A DNA stretch of 64,000 nt from Phycisphaerales bacterium (lineage in GTDB: Bacteria; Planctomycetota; Phycisphaerae; Phycisphaerales; SM1A02). This document shows, piece after piece, positions 7,528 to 17,076 of the stretch. Both the position numbers and the translations under genes were made by a program. The number at the start of each line of letters is the position of its first letter. Position 1 is the first letter of the stretch. Where the stretch lies: assembly GCA_030748575.1 (NCBI GenBank), contig JASMLR010000003.1:62001-126000 (forward strand), in the 5' to 3' direction. The notes under the pieces are model-generated. The model saw only the letters and a program-made list of their open reading frames with translations. It was not told where the DNA came from and searched no databases.

Positions 7528-8024
7528 GCAGGCACACGCTGCTTCTGATGCGGCATGCAAAGTCGGCGTGGGGGCAGGGGGATTCCGACCACGATCGTCC
7601 GTTGGCCCCCAGAGGCCGTGATGCAGCTCCTCGCATGGGCCGGTGGCTCGTTGCGCAGAACGAGCGGCCAAGCGTGATACTGGCATCGACCGCAGCACGC
7701 GCACACGCGACGGCGGAACTCGTCGTGGACGCCATGGACGTGCGGCCCGAACTGTTCACCGATGAGGCGTTGTACTTGCCCGATCCGCAGGACATTCTTG
7801 ATGTTCTGGCGATGCGCGGGGCGGGCCATGCCAGCGTGCTCATCGTTTGCCACAATCCCGGCGTCTCCGACGCGATTCTCGAATTCACAGGTGCCTATGA
7901 GTCCATGCCGACGGCCGCCGTCGCTGTGATTGATTTCGACATCGACGCCTGGTCTGACCTGCTGGTGTCAACGTCGGGGTCGCTCAGGGCGTTGTGGCGG
8001 GTCAAGTCGCTGCCTGAGCGGTGA
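7524..8024 (+). CDS. sixA: SixA-type phosphohistidine phosphatase
   Basis: A 166-residue histidine phosphatase-superfamily protein. The phosphate-binding motif is LLMRHAKSAW with His11, and the second catalytic His is His110 in VCHNPGVSD. SixA proteins dephosphorylate phosphohistidine in HPt domains or PTS proteins. The GTG start overlaps the ppk1 TGA in a GTGA junction, so it is co-translated with PPK1. PPK1 works through a phosphohistidine intermediate, but a direct link is only a suggestion. The 3' end overlaps the convergent epimerase gene by 23 bp. Confidence 0.85.
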   Translation: MSRHTLLLMRHAKSAWGQGDSDHDRPLAPRGRDAAPRMGRWLVAQNERPSVILASTAARAHATAELVVDAMDVRPELFTDEALYLPDPQDILDVLAMRGAGHASVLIVCHNPGVSDAILEFTGAYESMPTAAVAVIDFDIDAWSDLLVSTSGSLRALWRVKSLPER

Positions 8025-9057
8025 TCGCACCAACCGCAGGCTCGAGCCCGTGGTAGTCCAGATACCAATCCACGAACCGGACAATGCCGTCCTCGATACG
8101 CGTCTTCGGCTTCCACCCGAAGTCCCGCTCCAGATCGGTGGTGTCGGCGCAGGTCGCTGCGAGATCTCCTGGCTGCATCGGCAGCATGTTGCAGATCGCC
8201 TTCCTGCCGAGCCGAGCCTCGATGAGCTTGATGAAGCGCATCAGATCGACCGGATCGCCGCTCCCGATGTTGTAGACCCTCCAGGGAGCACCACTGGTAC
8301 ATGGGTCCGGATGGCATGGGTCGAAGGACGGATCGGCCACCGGAATCTGATCCAGCGCCAGGACAATGCCATCGACGATGTCGTCGATGTACGTGAAGTC
8401 ACGGCTGTGGCGGCCGTAGTTGAAGACGTCGATCGGCCTGTCTTCGAGGATGGCCTTTGTAAACCGGCAGAGCGCCATGTCGGGTCGTCCCCACGGGCCG
8501 TACACGGTGAAGAATCGGAGGCCGGTGCACGGAAGACCAAACAGGTGGGCGTACGAGTGCGTCATCAACTCAGTGGACCGCTTCGATGCAGCGTAGAAGG
8601 TCAGAGGGTGATCACCGCCGACGTGAGGAGAGAACGGCAGGGGCCCATTGCTTCCGTACACGGACGACGATGATGCGTAGACGAGGTGAGCGACGCCGTG
8701 ATGCCTGCACCCCTCCAGAATGTTGAGTGTTCCGAGGAGATTCGAGCGGGCGTACGTGTGCGGGTCCTCTGCCGATTCCCGATTCCCGGCGGCGGCAGCC
8801 AGGTGGACGACTCGGTCGATGTGATTCCGCCGGAAGAGGTCCTCGACGACGCCCGTGTCACCCAGGTCCGCCTTGTGGAACTGGAACGCTGTGTCACCTG
8901 CGGTGGATCGTATGTGTCGAAGGCGATGACGCTTGAGCAGGCGAGTCTCAGGCGGATCCAATGCGTCCACACCGATCACCGAATCGCCTCGCGCCAAAAG
9001 GCGAATGGCGGTGTGCGCGCCAATGAACCCTGCAATGCCCGTAATCAGTACTCGCAT
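8002..9057 (-). CDS. NAD-dependent UDP-glucuronate 4-epimerase-like protein
   Basis: A 351-residue short-chain dehydrogenase of the nucleotide-sugar epimerase class. The Rossmann motif GIAGFIG (residues 7-13) starts the protein, followed by HLAAAAGNRESAEDP, an ASSSSVYG segment and the catalytic pair Tyr155-x3-Lys159 (YAASK). The stretch RFFTVYGPWGRPDMA and the RDFTYIDDI segment are typical of UDP-glucuronate 4-epimerases, which make UDP-galacturonate. ATG 9057 has GGGAG upstream. It is transcribed away from the first glycosyltransferase operon (9130 onward) and probably supplies it with activated sugar. Confidence 0.85.
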   Translation of the reverse strand: MRVLITGIAGFIGAHTAIRLLARGDSVIGVDALDPPETRLLKRHRLRHIRSTAGDTAFQFHKADLGDTGVVEDLFRRNHIDRVVHLAAAAGNRESAEDPHTYARSNLLGTLNILEGCRHHGVAHLVYASSSSVYGSNGPLPFSPHVGGDHPLTFYAASKRSTELMTHSYAHLFGLPCTGLRFFTVYGPWGRPDMALCRFTKAILEDRPIDVFNYGRHSRDFTYIDDIVDGIVLALDQIPVADPSFDPCHPDPCTSGAPWRVYNIGSGDPVDLMRFIKLIEARLGRKAICNMLPMQPGDLAATCADTTDLERDFGWKPKTRIEDGIVRFVDWYLDYHGLEPAVGAITAQAAT

Positions 9058-9129
9058 CTCTGCTCCCTGCCCGACCATCGTACTCGCCCGCAGGGCGGCC
9101 CCCCCTCGGTCCCGTGCTAGCCTGCGAAC

Positions 9130-10059
9130 GTGGCATCGCCCGAAAAACCAGGTCTGCTCTACATCCTTGGCAGTGCGCGAAGCGGCACGACGCTGTGCGC
9201 CATGTTGGCGAGCAGGGTCCGGGGCGTCTTCGCAGCCGGCGAACTGGCGGGCCTGCAACCCGATGGCGACCCGGCGCCATGCGGCTGCGGCGCGAAACTG
9301 ACGCAGTGCGCGCTGTGGTCGGGCGTGATGGACGCCTGGTCTCGCGCGTCCGGGAAGTCTCTGGCGGCCGACTACCGGTGGGCAGACGCCCGCCTGGGCC
9401 GCCAACGCCAGATTCCCAGAGCGATCATGCACGCGCAACTCTGGGGGAGGCCCCACCCACGGTGGGAGCGTGTGCATGTCTCGCTCGTTCGTGCCGTGGC
9501 CGAGGTGGCGGGCGCTGACTGGATTGTCGACAGTTCAAAGTCTCCGGTGCGGGCCCTTCAATTGGCGCGATCGCAGCGCCTGCGGTTCAAGGCGGTGCAT
9601 GTCGTCCGCGATCCGCGGGGCGTTGGATGTTCGCTCATGAAGGACGTGGCGGCCGACCCGGCGGCGGGCGTCGCTCGGCCGACCGACGGAGTATCAGCAG
9701 GGCGCGCCGCCCGGGACTGGAAGCGAGCCCATGCCCTTGCCACCTGGGCAGCAGGCCGTCTGGGCGCCGGCGCGACGCTGCGGATGCGGTACGAGACGCT
9801 GCTGCGGCGGCCGAATGACGCCATGCGCGCGATCGCCCGGCATCTGGGACGAGATGGGGCGGTCGAGGATGATGAAACTTCGGCTTGGCGGCGGGCCCAC
9901 GTCGCATCTGGAAACAGGATGCGCATGCACCCGAGCACACCGGTGTTTCAAGAGGATGAGTGGAAGGGGCGGCTCGGCCGTGATGACCGGATCGTGATCG
10001 AGCGGTCATGCAAGCGAGCCATGCAACGCCTCGGGTACCGACCGGTCGGAGAAGGCTGA
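9130..10059 (+). CDS. PAPS-dependent sulfotransferase
   Basis: A 309-residue sulfotransferase. The 5'-phosphosulfate-binding loop is LGSARSGTTL at about residues 13-22, and the 3'-phosphate-binding motif is VHVVRDPRGVG at about 156-166. It would transfer sulfate from PAPS to an acceptor hydroxyl; the setting points to a surface glycan. The start is GTG 9130, 8 residues before the conserved beta-strand. It heads a same-strand run of three glycosyltransferases and a sugar dehydratase. A Cys-rich stretch (CGCGAKLTQC, residues 51-60) resembles the inserts often seen in bacterial sulfotransferases of this type. Confidence 0.85.
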   Translation: MASPEKPGLLYILGSARSGTTLCAMLASRVRGVFAAGELAGLQPDGDPAPCGCGAKLTQCALWSGVMDAWSRASGKSLAADYRWADARLGRQRQIPRAIMHAQLWGRPHPRWERVHVSLVRAVAEVAGADWIVDSSKSPVRALQLARSQRLRFKAVHVVRDPRGVGCSLMKDVAADPAAGVARPTDGVSAGRAARDWKRAHALATWAAGRLGAGATLRMRYETLLRRPNDAMRAIARHLGRDGAVEDDETSAWRRAHVASGNRMRMHPSTPVFQEDEWKGRLGRDDRIVIERSCKRAMQRLGYRPVGEG

Positions 10060-10070
10060 CGAGACGTCCA

Positions 10071-11207
10071 ATGCGCATCGCGTTCTTTACCGGATCACTG
10101 CAGGTTGGAGGCGCAGAGCGGATGCACGCGCTCATGGCGGCTGCGTGCGCAGCCCGCGGCCATGAGGTGATCTTCCTGACGATCGACGCCCACAAGGATG
10201 CCCCTGAGATTCGCGCCCTGCTGGGCGAGGTTCCGGTCAAGCGGGTTCTGGGCCGCCGCGCCCCGGGGCCGATGCGGCTCTGGCAACTGGCCGGCGCGTG
10301 GCGAGGGCTTCGCCGCCTGTTGCAGGAGGCCCGCCCGGACGTTGTCTACGCGGTGCTTGATTGGGCGAACTGGCTGGCTGTTCGGGCCTCCCACGCCATG
10401 GCGGAAGCCCCTCCTGTGGTGATCGGACTTGCCAATTGCATGCACCATCGCGGTGCCGCCCGCCGCTTTCCCGAGGGCAGACTCTGCCGCAGTCGACCGG
10501 CGGCCGGCGTGATTGCCAATTCACAGCGAGGCTTGGCGGCGGCGTCGGCCCGTGGTCTGCAAGGCGGCTTCATGCGGGTCATCCATGCAGGTGTTGATCC
10601 CGATGAATACAAACCCGACCGGCCCGGCGGGCGTCGCATTCGCGGTGAACTCGGCATTTCTGAGCAGACGCGTCTGGTCGGGCACGTCGGCCGCCTGCAC
10701 CCGGTCAAAGATCACCACTTGTTGCTCCGCGGCTTCGCGCGGATGCACCCGCAGACGCACCTTCTGTGTGTTGGATCTGGCGAGGGTGCCTACGCCGACG
10801 CCCTCAAACGGCTGGCTGAGCAACTCGGTGTTTCGGATCGGGTGACCTGGTGGTCTCGGCGGCAGGATCTTCCCGCGGTGTACACCGCCTGTGATGTTCT
10901 TGCGCTGCCGTCCCGGTCCGAGGGCTGCCCCAATGTGGTCATGGAGGCTATGGCCTGCGGGACCACCTGTGTTGTCGCGGACGTTGGCGCTGCGGCCGAC
11001 ATCGTCGGTGAGAGGCAGTACGTCTTGAAGGAGCGAACGCCGCAGGCGCTGGCGAAGGCGCTGACCCTCCCGGATCGCGGCGAGGAGCCATGCCGCCGCC
11101 GCGTACTGGACCACTTCACCCTGGAGCAGTGCGCCGATCACACTGTGCGCGCGCTGGTCGAAGCGGCGCGGGGCCGCGAACCCGCCACTGTGTATCCTCG
11201 GACCTGA
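10071..11207 (+). CDS. Glycosyltransferase family 4
   Basis: A 378-residue GT-B glycosyltransferase. The N-terminal domain opens with MRIAFFTGSLQVGGAER, typical of GT4 enzymes. The C-terminal domain carries HVGRLHPVKDH and the nucleotide-sugar-binding signature SEGCPNVVMEAMACG. It transfers a sugar from a nucleotide donor to a lipid-linked glycan on the cytoplasmic face; donor and linkage cannot be read from the sequence. It starts 11 bp after the sulfotransferase, and its TGA overlaps the next gene's ATG (TGATG). Confidence 0.88.
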   Translation: MRIAFFTGSLQVGGAERMHALMAAACAARGHEVIFLTIDAHKDAPEIRALLGEVPVKRVLGRRAPGPMRLWQLAGAWRGLRRLLQEARPDVVYAVLDWANWLAVRASHAMAEAPPVVIGLANCMHHRGAARRFPEGRLCRSRPAAGVIANSQRGLAAASARGLQGGFMRVIHAGVDPDEYKPDRPGGRRIRGELGISEQTRLVGHVGRLHPVKDHHLLLRGFARMHPQTHLLCVGSGEGAYADALKRLAEQLGVSDRVTWWSRRQDLPAVYTACDVLALPSRSEGCPNVVMEAMACGTTCVVADVGAAADIVGERQYVLKERTPQALAKALTLPDRGEEPCRRRVLDHFTLEQCADHTVRALVEAARGREPATVYPRT

Positions 11208-12340
11208 TGACAAAGGTGCTTCATGTCATTACGGACCTGCAAATGGGCGGCGCTGAGCGATCGCTGCACCGCCTGTTGGAAGCCTCGCAGCAGGCGGACG
11301 CCGAGCACCATGTCGTGTCGCTGCGTGGATCGGACCCGGTCGGCGGGTACATCAGGGCGGTTGGCATTCCGGTGACGGCGATTGGAATCCAGGGCGCAGC
11401 CGGCGGGGTCATGGGCCTGCGCCGGCTGAGAGACCTGATGGTTCGGTATCGACCGGACGTGATTCAAGGTTGGATGTATCACGGCTGCCTCGCCGCAACG
11501 ATGGCGTCCGCGGGCTTGTCGCATCACGCAAGGGTGATCTGGTGCATCAGGCACTCGTTGACTTCGCTTCGCCCTGAGAAGCCGCTGACGAGGCAGGTCA
11601 TCAGGTGGTGCGGCATGGCCAGTGAACATGCCGACCACATCGTCTGGAACTCGAGTCGAAGCAGGTCACAGCACGAGGCGATGGGCTTTCGAGGTCGGGC
11701 ACATCATGTTGTTGAAAACGGAATCTCGCTCGACGCGTGCGCCTTGGAGCAGTCGGCCGCCGCGCGGGCGCGCTGGTCCTGGGGCGTACCCGACGGGGCG
11801 CTCGTGGTGGGATCGGTTGCCAGATTCCACCCGATGAAGGGGCACGCGGCCCTGGTGTCTTCGTTGGAACCGCTGGTCAATCGCAATGTCGACCTTCATC
11901 TCGTCTTGTGCGGCCGGGGCTGCGAACCGTCCGGGCCGGCCTGGCGGCTGGTGGCCCAGTCGCCGGCGCTCCGCCAAAGGACCCACTTCCTGGGCGAGGT
12001 GGCCAACCCCGATGCCGTCTATCCCGGGCTTGATGTGTTTGTAACGCCCTCACTGTGGGGCGAGTCCTGCCCGAATGCGCTCATCGAAGCCATGGCGAGC
12101 GGCGTCCCCTGCGTGGCAACGGACCTGGGCGGTTCGGCCGAGATACTCGAAGGCTGCGGGGACGTGGTGCCTCCGGGCGACATCGAGCGGTTGAGTCGCG
12201 CCGTGCATCGTGTGCTCCGCCTCCCGCCGCAGGAGCGGCGGCGGGCGGGCGAACTGGGCCGCGGCCGGGCGCGAGCGCGGTACGACATTGCTCGCACCGC
12301 TCGACGGTACGAACACCTCTGGGCAGGCGCAGCGCCATGA
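11207..12340 (+). CDS. Glycosyltransferase family 4
   Basis: A 377-residue GT4 enzyme, paralogous in layout to its upstream neighbour: MTKVLHVITDLQMGGAERS at the N-terminus, VGSVARFHPMKGH at the domain junction and GESCPNALIEAMASG as the donor-site signature. The ATG overlaps the preceding stop by one base, and its own stop overlaps the next start (ATGA), so the three transferases are translationally coupled. Donor and acceptor are unknown. Confidence 0.88.
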   Translation: MTKVLHVITDLQMGGAERSLHRLLEASQQADAEHHVVSLRGSDPVGGYIRAVGIPVTAIGIQGAAGGVMGLRRLRDLMVRYRPDVIQGWMYHGCLAATMASAGLSHHARVIWCIRHSLTSLRPEKPLTRQVIRWCGMASEHADHIVWNSSRSRSQHEAMGFRGRAHHVVENGISLDACALEQSAAARARWSWGVPDGALVVGSVARFHPMKGHAALVSSLEPLVNRNVDLHLVLCGRGCEPSGPAWRLVAQSPALRQRTHFLGEVANPDAVYPGLDVFVTPSLWGESCPNALIEAMASGVPCVATDLGGSAEILEGCGDVVPPGDIERLSRAVHRVLRLPPQERRRAGELGRGRARARYDIARTARRYEHLWAGAAP

Positions 12341-13434
12341 GCGACGTTCTCATGCTGACCGGCTTCGCCCCAGGGCTCATCTACTTTCGCCAGCCTCTCC
12401 TTCGAGCGCTGGTTGCCGCGGGCCATACGGTGACGGCAGCCGCGCCGGCGGAGGATGAGCGGGTTCCGCCCGTGCTTCATGAACTGGGCGTCGGGTGGCG
12501 GCCCATCGAGTTTGACCGAAACCGCGTTCGACCGCTTCGTGATCTCAGGTTCCTCCGGGAGATTCGCGGCCTTCTGCGTGAAACGCGCCCGGACCGTCTG
12601 ATCTGCGCGACATTGAAGCCGAATATTTATGGGGGATGGGCTGCGCGAACTGAAGGTGTTCCGTCGGCGGCCATGGTGACCGGCCTTGGGACGGTCTTCA
12701 TGCGGCCGGGGTGGCGACGGTGGGTGGCTCGTCGCATGCTTGCCCGGGCGTGCGATCACCACGATGTCGTGTTCGTGCAGAACGCGGATGACCAGTCCGA
12801 CCTCACGGCGATGGGCGTCGTCAGGGATCCGTCCAGGTTTGTTCTGACGGCAGGCGAGGGGATCGATCTGGCGGCGTGGACCGTCGCGCCGCTTCCTGCG
12901 GCGCCCGTCTTTCTCATGCTCTCACGGCTTCTGGTCTCGAAGGGCGTTCGGGAGTACATCCAGGCGGCTCAGATGCTGCGAGCGCAGGGCAGTTCAGCCC
13001 GCATTCTGCTTGCCGGGCCGGAGGATCCGGGCACGGATGGCGTCCCGATGAGGGAGGTGCGGGCTGCGCACGATGCGGGCCTGCTGGAGTACCTGGGGTT
13101 TGTGGAAGACGTGCCCGCGCTCATGGCTACGTGCAGCGTGTGCGTGCTTCCCTCATGGCACGAGGGGACGTCCCACACGCTGCTTGAAGCGATGGCCATG
13201 GGCCGTCCGGTGATCACCACCGACGTTCGTGGGTGCCGGGAGACGGTCCGCCCAGGGCAGACCGGCCTGCTTGCGGCCGTTCGCGATCCCGCAAGCCTCG
13301 CCCGCGCCATGCAGTCGCTCGCATCCGATGCAGCCGCGAGAGCGCGTATGGGGGCTGCGGGCCGAACGTACGCCGAGCAGAACTTCGACGCCGACGACGT
13401 GGCGGCGAAGGTTCTCAGGTCGCTTTCGCTCTGA
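12337..13434 (+). CDS. Glycosyltransferase family 4
   Basis: A 365-residue GT4 enzyme resembling those that add N-acetylhexosamines to undecaprenyl-linked sugars. The N-terminal half contains LKPNIYGGWAARTEGVPSA, which is characteristic of that group. The C-terminal half has MLSRLLVSKGVREYIQAA and the donor-binding HEGTSHTLLEAMAMG. It starts in an ATGA overlap with the previous transferase. The next gene, a sugar-nucleotide dehydratase, begins 54 bp later. Confidence 0.87.
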   Translation: MSDVLMLTGFAPGLIYFRQPLLRALVAAGHTVTAAAPAEDERVPPVLHELGVGWRPIEFDRNRVRPLRDLRFLREIRGLLRETRPDRLICATLKPNIYGGWAARTEGVPSAAMVTGLGTVFMRPGWRRWVARRMLARACDHHDVVFVQNADDQSDLTAMGVVRDPSRFVLTAGEGIDLAAWTVAPLPAAPVFLMLSRLLVSKGVREYIQAAQMLRAQGSSARILLAGPEDPGTDGVPMREVRAAHDAGLLEYLGFVEDVPALMATCSVCVLPSWHEGTSHTLLEAMAMGRPVITTDVRGCRETVRPGQTGLLAAVRDPASLARAMQSLASDAAARARMGAAGRTYAEQNFDADDVAAKVLRSLSL

Positions 13435-13488
13435 GCCGGTGATTCGGGGGAGGGGCGTGACGAAGTCCGCGGGCAGTACCATCGCGGC

Positions 13489-14592
13489 ATGTTTGATCAG
13501 CCCGGAGAAGGCATCTCCGACTGCACGTTTTCGAGGCTCACCGGAAGAGTCCCCGAACCTGTCGACGAGGCTCACGTTCGGCGCGCCGTTCAGGGCCGCG
13601 TCCTGATGATTACAGGTGCGGGTGGGTCGGTCGGGATGGCGACGACCCGACTGGTGGGCCGTGGAGATCCCGCGCATCTGGTGCTCGTGGATCGGTGCGA
13701 AGCTGCCTTGGACCGCGTGGCGCACGGGGCGGCCCGCGGGTGCAGCGTGTCCGCGACGCTTGCGGATGTGCGAGACCCTGCCTCCATGCGGCGCATCCTT
13801 GGCCGCTCGCGGGTGGACGCCGTCATTCACGTCGCGGCGCACAAGCATGTGCCGATGGCTGAAAGCCAGCCGGTTGAGTACATCCGAAACAACGTTTTCG
13901 GGACTCAGGTGATTCTTGAAGCGGCGCAGGACGCAGGTGCTTCGCAGTTTCTGCTCGTCTCCACCGACAAGGCGGCGCGGCCGAGCGGTGTCATGGGAAG
14001 GACGAAGTGGATCGCGGAGCGGCTTGTGCTTGCGGCGTCGACGGAGGCATTCACCTGCGCGGCCGTGCGCTTCGGCAATGTGCTGGGCTCCAGTGGGTCC
14101 GTGCTGCAGCGGTTTCAGGAGCAGGTGGCAGCGGGGGATCCATTGCTGATCACCGACCCGCAGATGACGCGGTACTTCATGACCCCAACAGAGGCCGCGT
14201 ACACCATTGTGCTCGCGTTGGCGTTTGCAGACGGGGGTGACCTCTGCTCGATCGACCTCGGCGCTCCGGTGGCGATCGGAACGCTCGCCGATCGCTTTCT
14301 TGAATGCGTTGACGCGTCAACCGCTTCGCGGGCCGCGGCCTGCGCGGAGGTCGTTGGCAGGCGGCGCGGCGAGCGAACGCACGAGCACCCGCCGCGTGGC
14401 GACAGGCTCGGGCAGACGTCGCTCCTGGTGTCCCGGGAACCCCGATGCAGCCCGGCGGCGCTTACCGAGGCGGTCCGCGCCTTGGAGGAAATCTGCCGCG
14501 AAGAGGAGCCGCCGGCTGCCGCAGCCCGGCTGGAGCAGCTCATGGAGCCGCTTCGAATGGCTCGCGGCTCGGCGCTCAGCCCGCAGGCTTGA
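13489..14592 (+). CDS. FlaA1/CapD-type UDP-sugar 4,6-dehydratase (soluble form)
   Basis: A 367-residue extended short-chain dehydrogenase acting on UDP-GlcNAc-like sugars. The cofactor motif GAGGSVG is at 43-49, AAHKHVPMAE at about 117-125, STDKA at 158-162 and the Met169-x3-Lys173 pair (VMGRTK) replaces the usual Tyr-x3-Lys, as is characteristic of the FlaA1/CapD/WbpM group. The long N-terminal transmembrane half of WbpM/CapD proteins is absent, so this is the short soluble type. It would feed a deoxy- or amino-deoxysugar to the locus. The 3' end overlaps the convergent gene by 17 bp. Confidence 0.82.
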   Translation: MFDQPGEGISDCTFSRLTGRVPEPVDEAHVRRAVQGRVLMITGAGGSVGMATTRLVGRGDPAHLVLVDRCEAALDRVAHGAARGCSVSATLADVRDPASMRRILGRSRVDAVIHVAAHKHVPMAESQPVEYIRNNVFGTQVILEAAQDAGASQFLLVSTDKAARPSGVMGRTKWIAERLVLAASTEAFTCAAVRFGNVLGSSGSVLQRFQEQVAAGDPLLITDPQMTRYFMTPTEAAYTIVLALAFADGGDLCSIDLGAPVAIGTLADRFLECVDASTASRAAACAEVVGRRRGERTHEHPPRGDRLGQTSLLVSREPRCSPAALTEAVRALEEICREEEPPAAAARLEQLMEPLRMARGSALSPQA

Positions 14593-15658
14593 GCTGGTCG
14601 GCCCAGCGGTCGTCAATGGCCCGGAGGGTGGTCAGCAACTCGACCTGCCGCTGCTGCATCTGCTCCCACTTGCTCGGGCGACCCAGCCTTCGCTGGAGGG
14701 GAGCGAGGTGCTGAAGGCCCTCTGCGGCGAGTTGAGCTTCGATCAAGGCCCGTCGCGTCGGCTCGGCTTCGGCCTGGAATTGACGGAGGATGTCGCGGGC
14801 CTGCTGGGCGTCGGCCGAGGTCGCGGCCCGCTCAATGGCCTCGCCCGCGAGCCGGGCCGTTCTGGAGTTGAACGTCCGCCCGCCGTACACGACCTCCTGC
14901 TCGATGAACGCGGCATCCGCGTCGGAGAGATGGGGCAGGAGATTCATGGCGGCCGCTCGCGTCAGGTCTCGAATGCCCAGGTGGTGCTTCAACCAGGTCT
15001 CTCGCCATGCAAGCGCGCCTTCCCAGTCTTCCTGCTGCACCATGACGCGGAAGGGCACGCCTTTGCTTACATCGAACGATTCCAGATCGGCCAGCGATTT
15101 GGCGATGTCCAGTTCCCAGCGGGCCAGAATCTCACGGACCTGCGGCGTCCATCGGTCACGGTCTTCCTGCCATCGCGACCGGAGGAGTTCGGCCAGATCA
15201 ATCTGTCCGATGGGTGGCTCGACCTGCGGAAGACCGCGCCGGCGACTGATGGTGCGCAGGGCCTGCTCGAAGCCCTCGAGTTGCGCTTCGGTCAGGATCA
15301 GCTGCAGGCTGTCAGTCAACCACTGCGTGTCTTCTGCCTTCTGGGCCAGATACGCGCGCGTGGCGGCCAGCGGGCCGAGGACCACACCTGCTTCGCTTCC
15401 CTGCTGGGGCGCTGCGCGGATGGCCTGGTCCAACATGTCTCGGCGGGCCTCACACTGCGCGTCGTAGTCGTGGAGCAGTTGGAGGATGACCTCCTGCTGA
15501 TCGGGCTCGCTCACCCCGGCCGACTCGATGATGATCGCAGCGTCCTGCAGCAGGAAGTCCGGCGCGAGGGGGGAGTCGCCACGCGCCGCTGCCGGATGGG
15601 CCAGCGGCATGATCAGGGCCGGTAGTGTCAAGATCCCGATACGGAGATGCTGCTTCAT
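14576..15658 (-). CDS. Secreted helical protein, unknown function
   Basis: A 360-residue protein with a signal peptide (MKQHLRIGILTLPALIMPLAHPAAARG, cleavage near residue 25) and a mature part rich in Glu, Gln, Arg and Leu, predicted mostly helical. No catalytic motif is recognised. ATG 15658 is chosen because it gives the signal peptide. It is transcribed against the glycan operon, and the gene on its other side (15823 onward) diverges from it. It might be an envelope or assembly factor; this is not supported beyond position and export. Confidence 0.65.
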   Translation of the reverse strand: MKQHLRIGILTLPALIMPLAHPAAARGDSPLAPDFLLQDAAIIIESAGVSEPDQQEVILQLLHDYDAQCEARRDMLDQAIRAAPQQGSEAGVVLGPLAATRAYLAQKAEDTQWLTDSLQLILTEAQLEGFEQALRTISRRRGLPQVEPPIGQIDLAELLRSRWQEDRDRWTPQVREILARWELDIAKSLADLESFDVSKGVPFRVMVQQEDWEGALAWRETWLKHHLGIRDLTRAAAMNLLPHLSDADAAFIEQEVVYGGRTFNSRTARLAGEAIERAATSADAQQARDILRQFQAEAEPTRRALIEAQLAAEGLQHLAPLQRRLGRPSKWEQMQQRQVELLTTLRAIDDRWADQLKPAG

Positions 15659-15822
15659 GATGCCACGCTGAGTTCGGGTGTTGAAGGGGGCCACTGCGTG
15701 TCCTGTACGGTGGGGCGGCAGGGCGGTTCTTCCGGGCAGTCTAGGGGGGCCGTGTCATCGTAGAATGGGGCCGCGGTCCATGGAGTTCGGTGGAGCTGCG
15801 GAGGGTCGCGCGGGGCGAAGTC

Positions 15823-17076
15823 ATGAACACACTCCTTCGGTCAGATCGAGGATGGCGAGACTGGCGTTTCAGGCCAGCGTGGCCGCTCGCCGGCATTGCG
15901 TTGCTGATGCCGGTTTCGGCGGCGCTCAACTGGAATGCGGTCGTAGCGGCGGGCTTCCCCTCCAGTGTGGCCATGGTGGCGGGCAGTATCGCGTGCATGG
16001 CCTTGGTATCGCTGATGGCCAGCCGGGCCACCAAGGTGCCGCTCGGAAGTGTCCCTCGGGCGGTGATGGTGTCCGCCGTCCTTTCGTTCGGGGTGCTCAC
16101 CGCCGCGCTGCTGGTGACCCGGTCCTACTTCAGCGAGAGCTATGTCCTGATCGCTTTCGGATGGACCATCGCGTGGGTCAGTGCCGGGCTCTGGCTGAGA
16201 AGCCGACTGATCGGGCCTCCGAAGTGGGGACTTGCGGCGGTGGGATGTGTCGAGCCCCTGCACGAGGTCGAACGGGTGGTCTGGGTCGATCTTCCCGAGG
16301 TGCCCGATCAGGTGGCTGGGTTCGGCGCGATTGTTGCGGACATGAGGCGGCCACACTCCGAGGCCTGGAGCCGATTCCTGACCGACTGTCGTCTGGCGAG
16401 GGTGCCGGTGCTGGATGCCTCCGCCGTGTATGAAGCGGCGACCGGGCGGGTGCGGAGTGAGTGGGTCTCAGAGAGCGAGCTGCTCTCGGCCTGCGGCGCC
16501 AGAAGGCGGTTTTCGTTGAAGCTTGCCCTGGACTACCTCTGCACGCTGCTTGTGGCCCCCCTCGCCGTCATTCTGGTTCTGGGGTCCGCCGTGGCGATCA
16601 AGCTGGATGATGGCGGGCCCATCTTCTTCACCCAGCGACGAGTGGGTCTGGGTGGCCGGACGTTTCGGATCTTCAAGTTGCGGACGATGACGGGCGAGGG
16701 ACCCGCAGACGCCGCGCACATCGGAGGCACGCCGACGCGGATCGGCCGGTTCCTACGGAGATTCCGTCTGGACGAGTTGCCGCAGTTGCTCAACGTCCTG
16801 CGGGGCGAGATGAGCATCGTGGGCCCCAGGCCCGAGCAGCGAGCGATCGTTGACACCTATACGGCCGAAATCCCAGCGTATGGCGTCCGGCACATCGTGC
16901 GGCCGGGCCTGACCGGGTGGTCGCAGGTGCATTACGGGTATGCGGCAGACGCTCAGGAGAGCAGCGAGAAACTGGAGTACGACCTCTACTACATCAAGCA
17001 CCGGTCGTTCCTTCTGGACTTCACCATCCTCATTCGGTCAATCGGGGTCGTTGTGACCGGTCGCGGCGCTCTATGA
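15823..17076 (+). CDS. Initiating sugar-phosphate transferase (polyprenol-P sugar transferase)
   Basis: A 417-residue membrane protein of the bacterial sugar transferase family, which loads the first sugar-1-phosphate onto undecaprenyl phosphate. Four hydrophobic spans occupy about residues 18-125, a soluble domain follows, then a re-entrant hydrophobic segment (about 235-258) and the catalytic domain: PIFFTQRRVGLGG, FKLRTM (284-289), DELPQ (317-321), SIVGPRPE (331-338) and RPGLTGWSQV (360-369). It fits the start of surface-glycan assembly. ATG 15823 is used; GTG 15790 is a possible earlier start with GGAG upstream. Confidence 0.9.
   Translation: MNTLLRSDRGWRDWRFRPAWPLAGIALLMPVSAALNWNAVVAAGFPSSVAMVAGSIACMALVSLMASRATKVPLGSVPRAVMVSAVLSFGVLTAALLVTRSYFSESYVLIAFGWTIAWVSAGLWLRSRLIGPPKWGLAAVGCVEPLHEVERVVWVDLPEVPDQVAGFGAIVADMRRPHSEAWSRFLTDCRLARVPVLDASAVYEAATGRVRSEWVSESELLSACGARRRFSLKLALDYLCTLLVAPLAVILVLGSAVAIKLDDGGPIFFTQRRVGLGGRTFRIFKLRTMTGEGPADAAHIGGTPTRIGRFLRRFRLDELPQLLNVLRGEMSIVGPRPEQRAIVDTYTAEIPAYGVRHIVRPGLTGWSQVHYGYAADAQESSEKLEYDLYYIKHRSFLLDFTILIRSIGVVVTGRGAL

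Noticed and set aside
14207-15625. 472-codon plus-strand frame opposite the secreted helical protein
   Set aside because: The minus-strand frame has a signal peptide and sensible composition; the plus frame overlaps the dehydratase end and looks like a codon-bias shadow.
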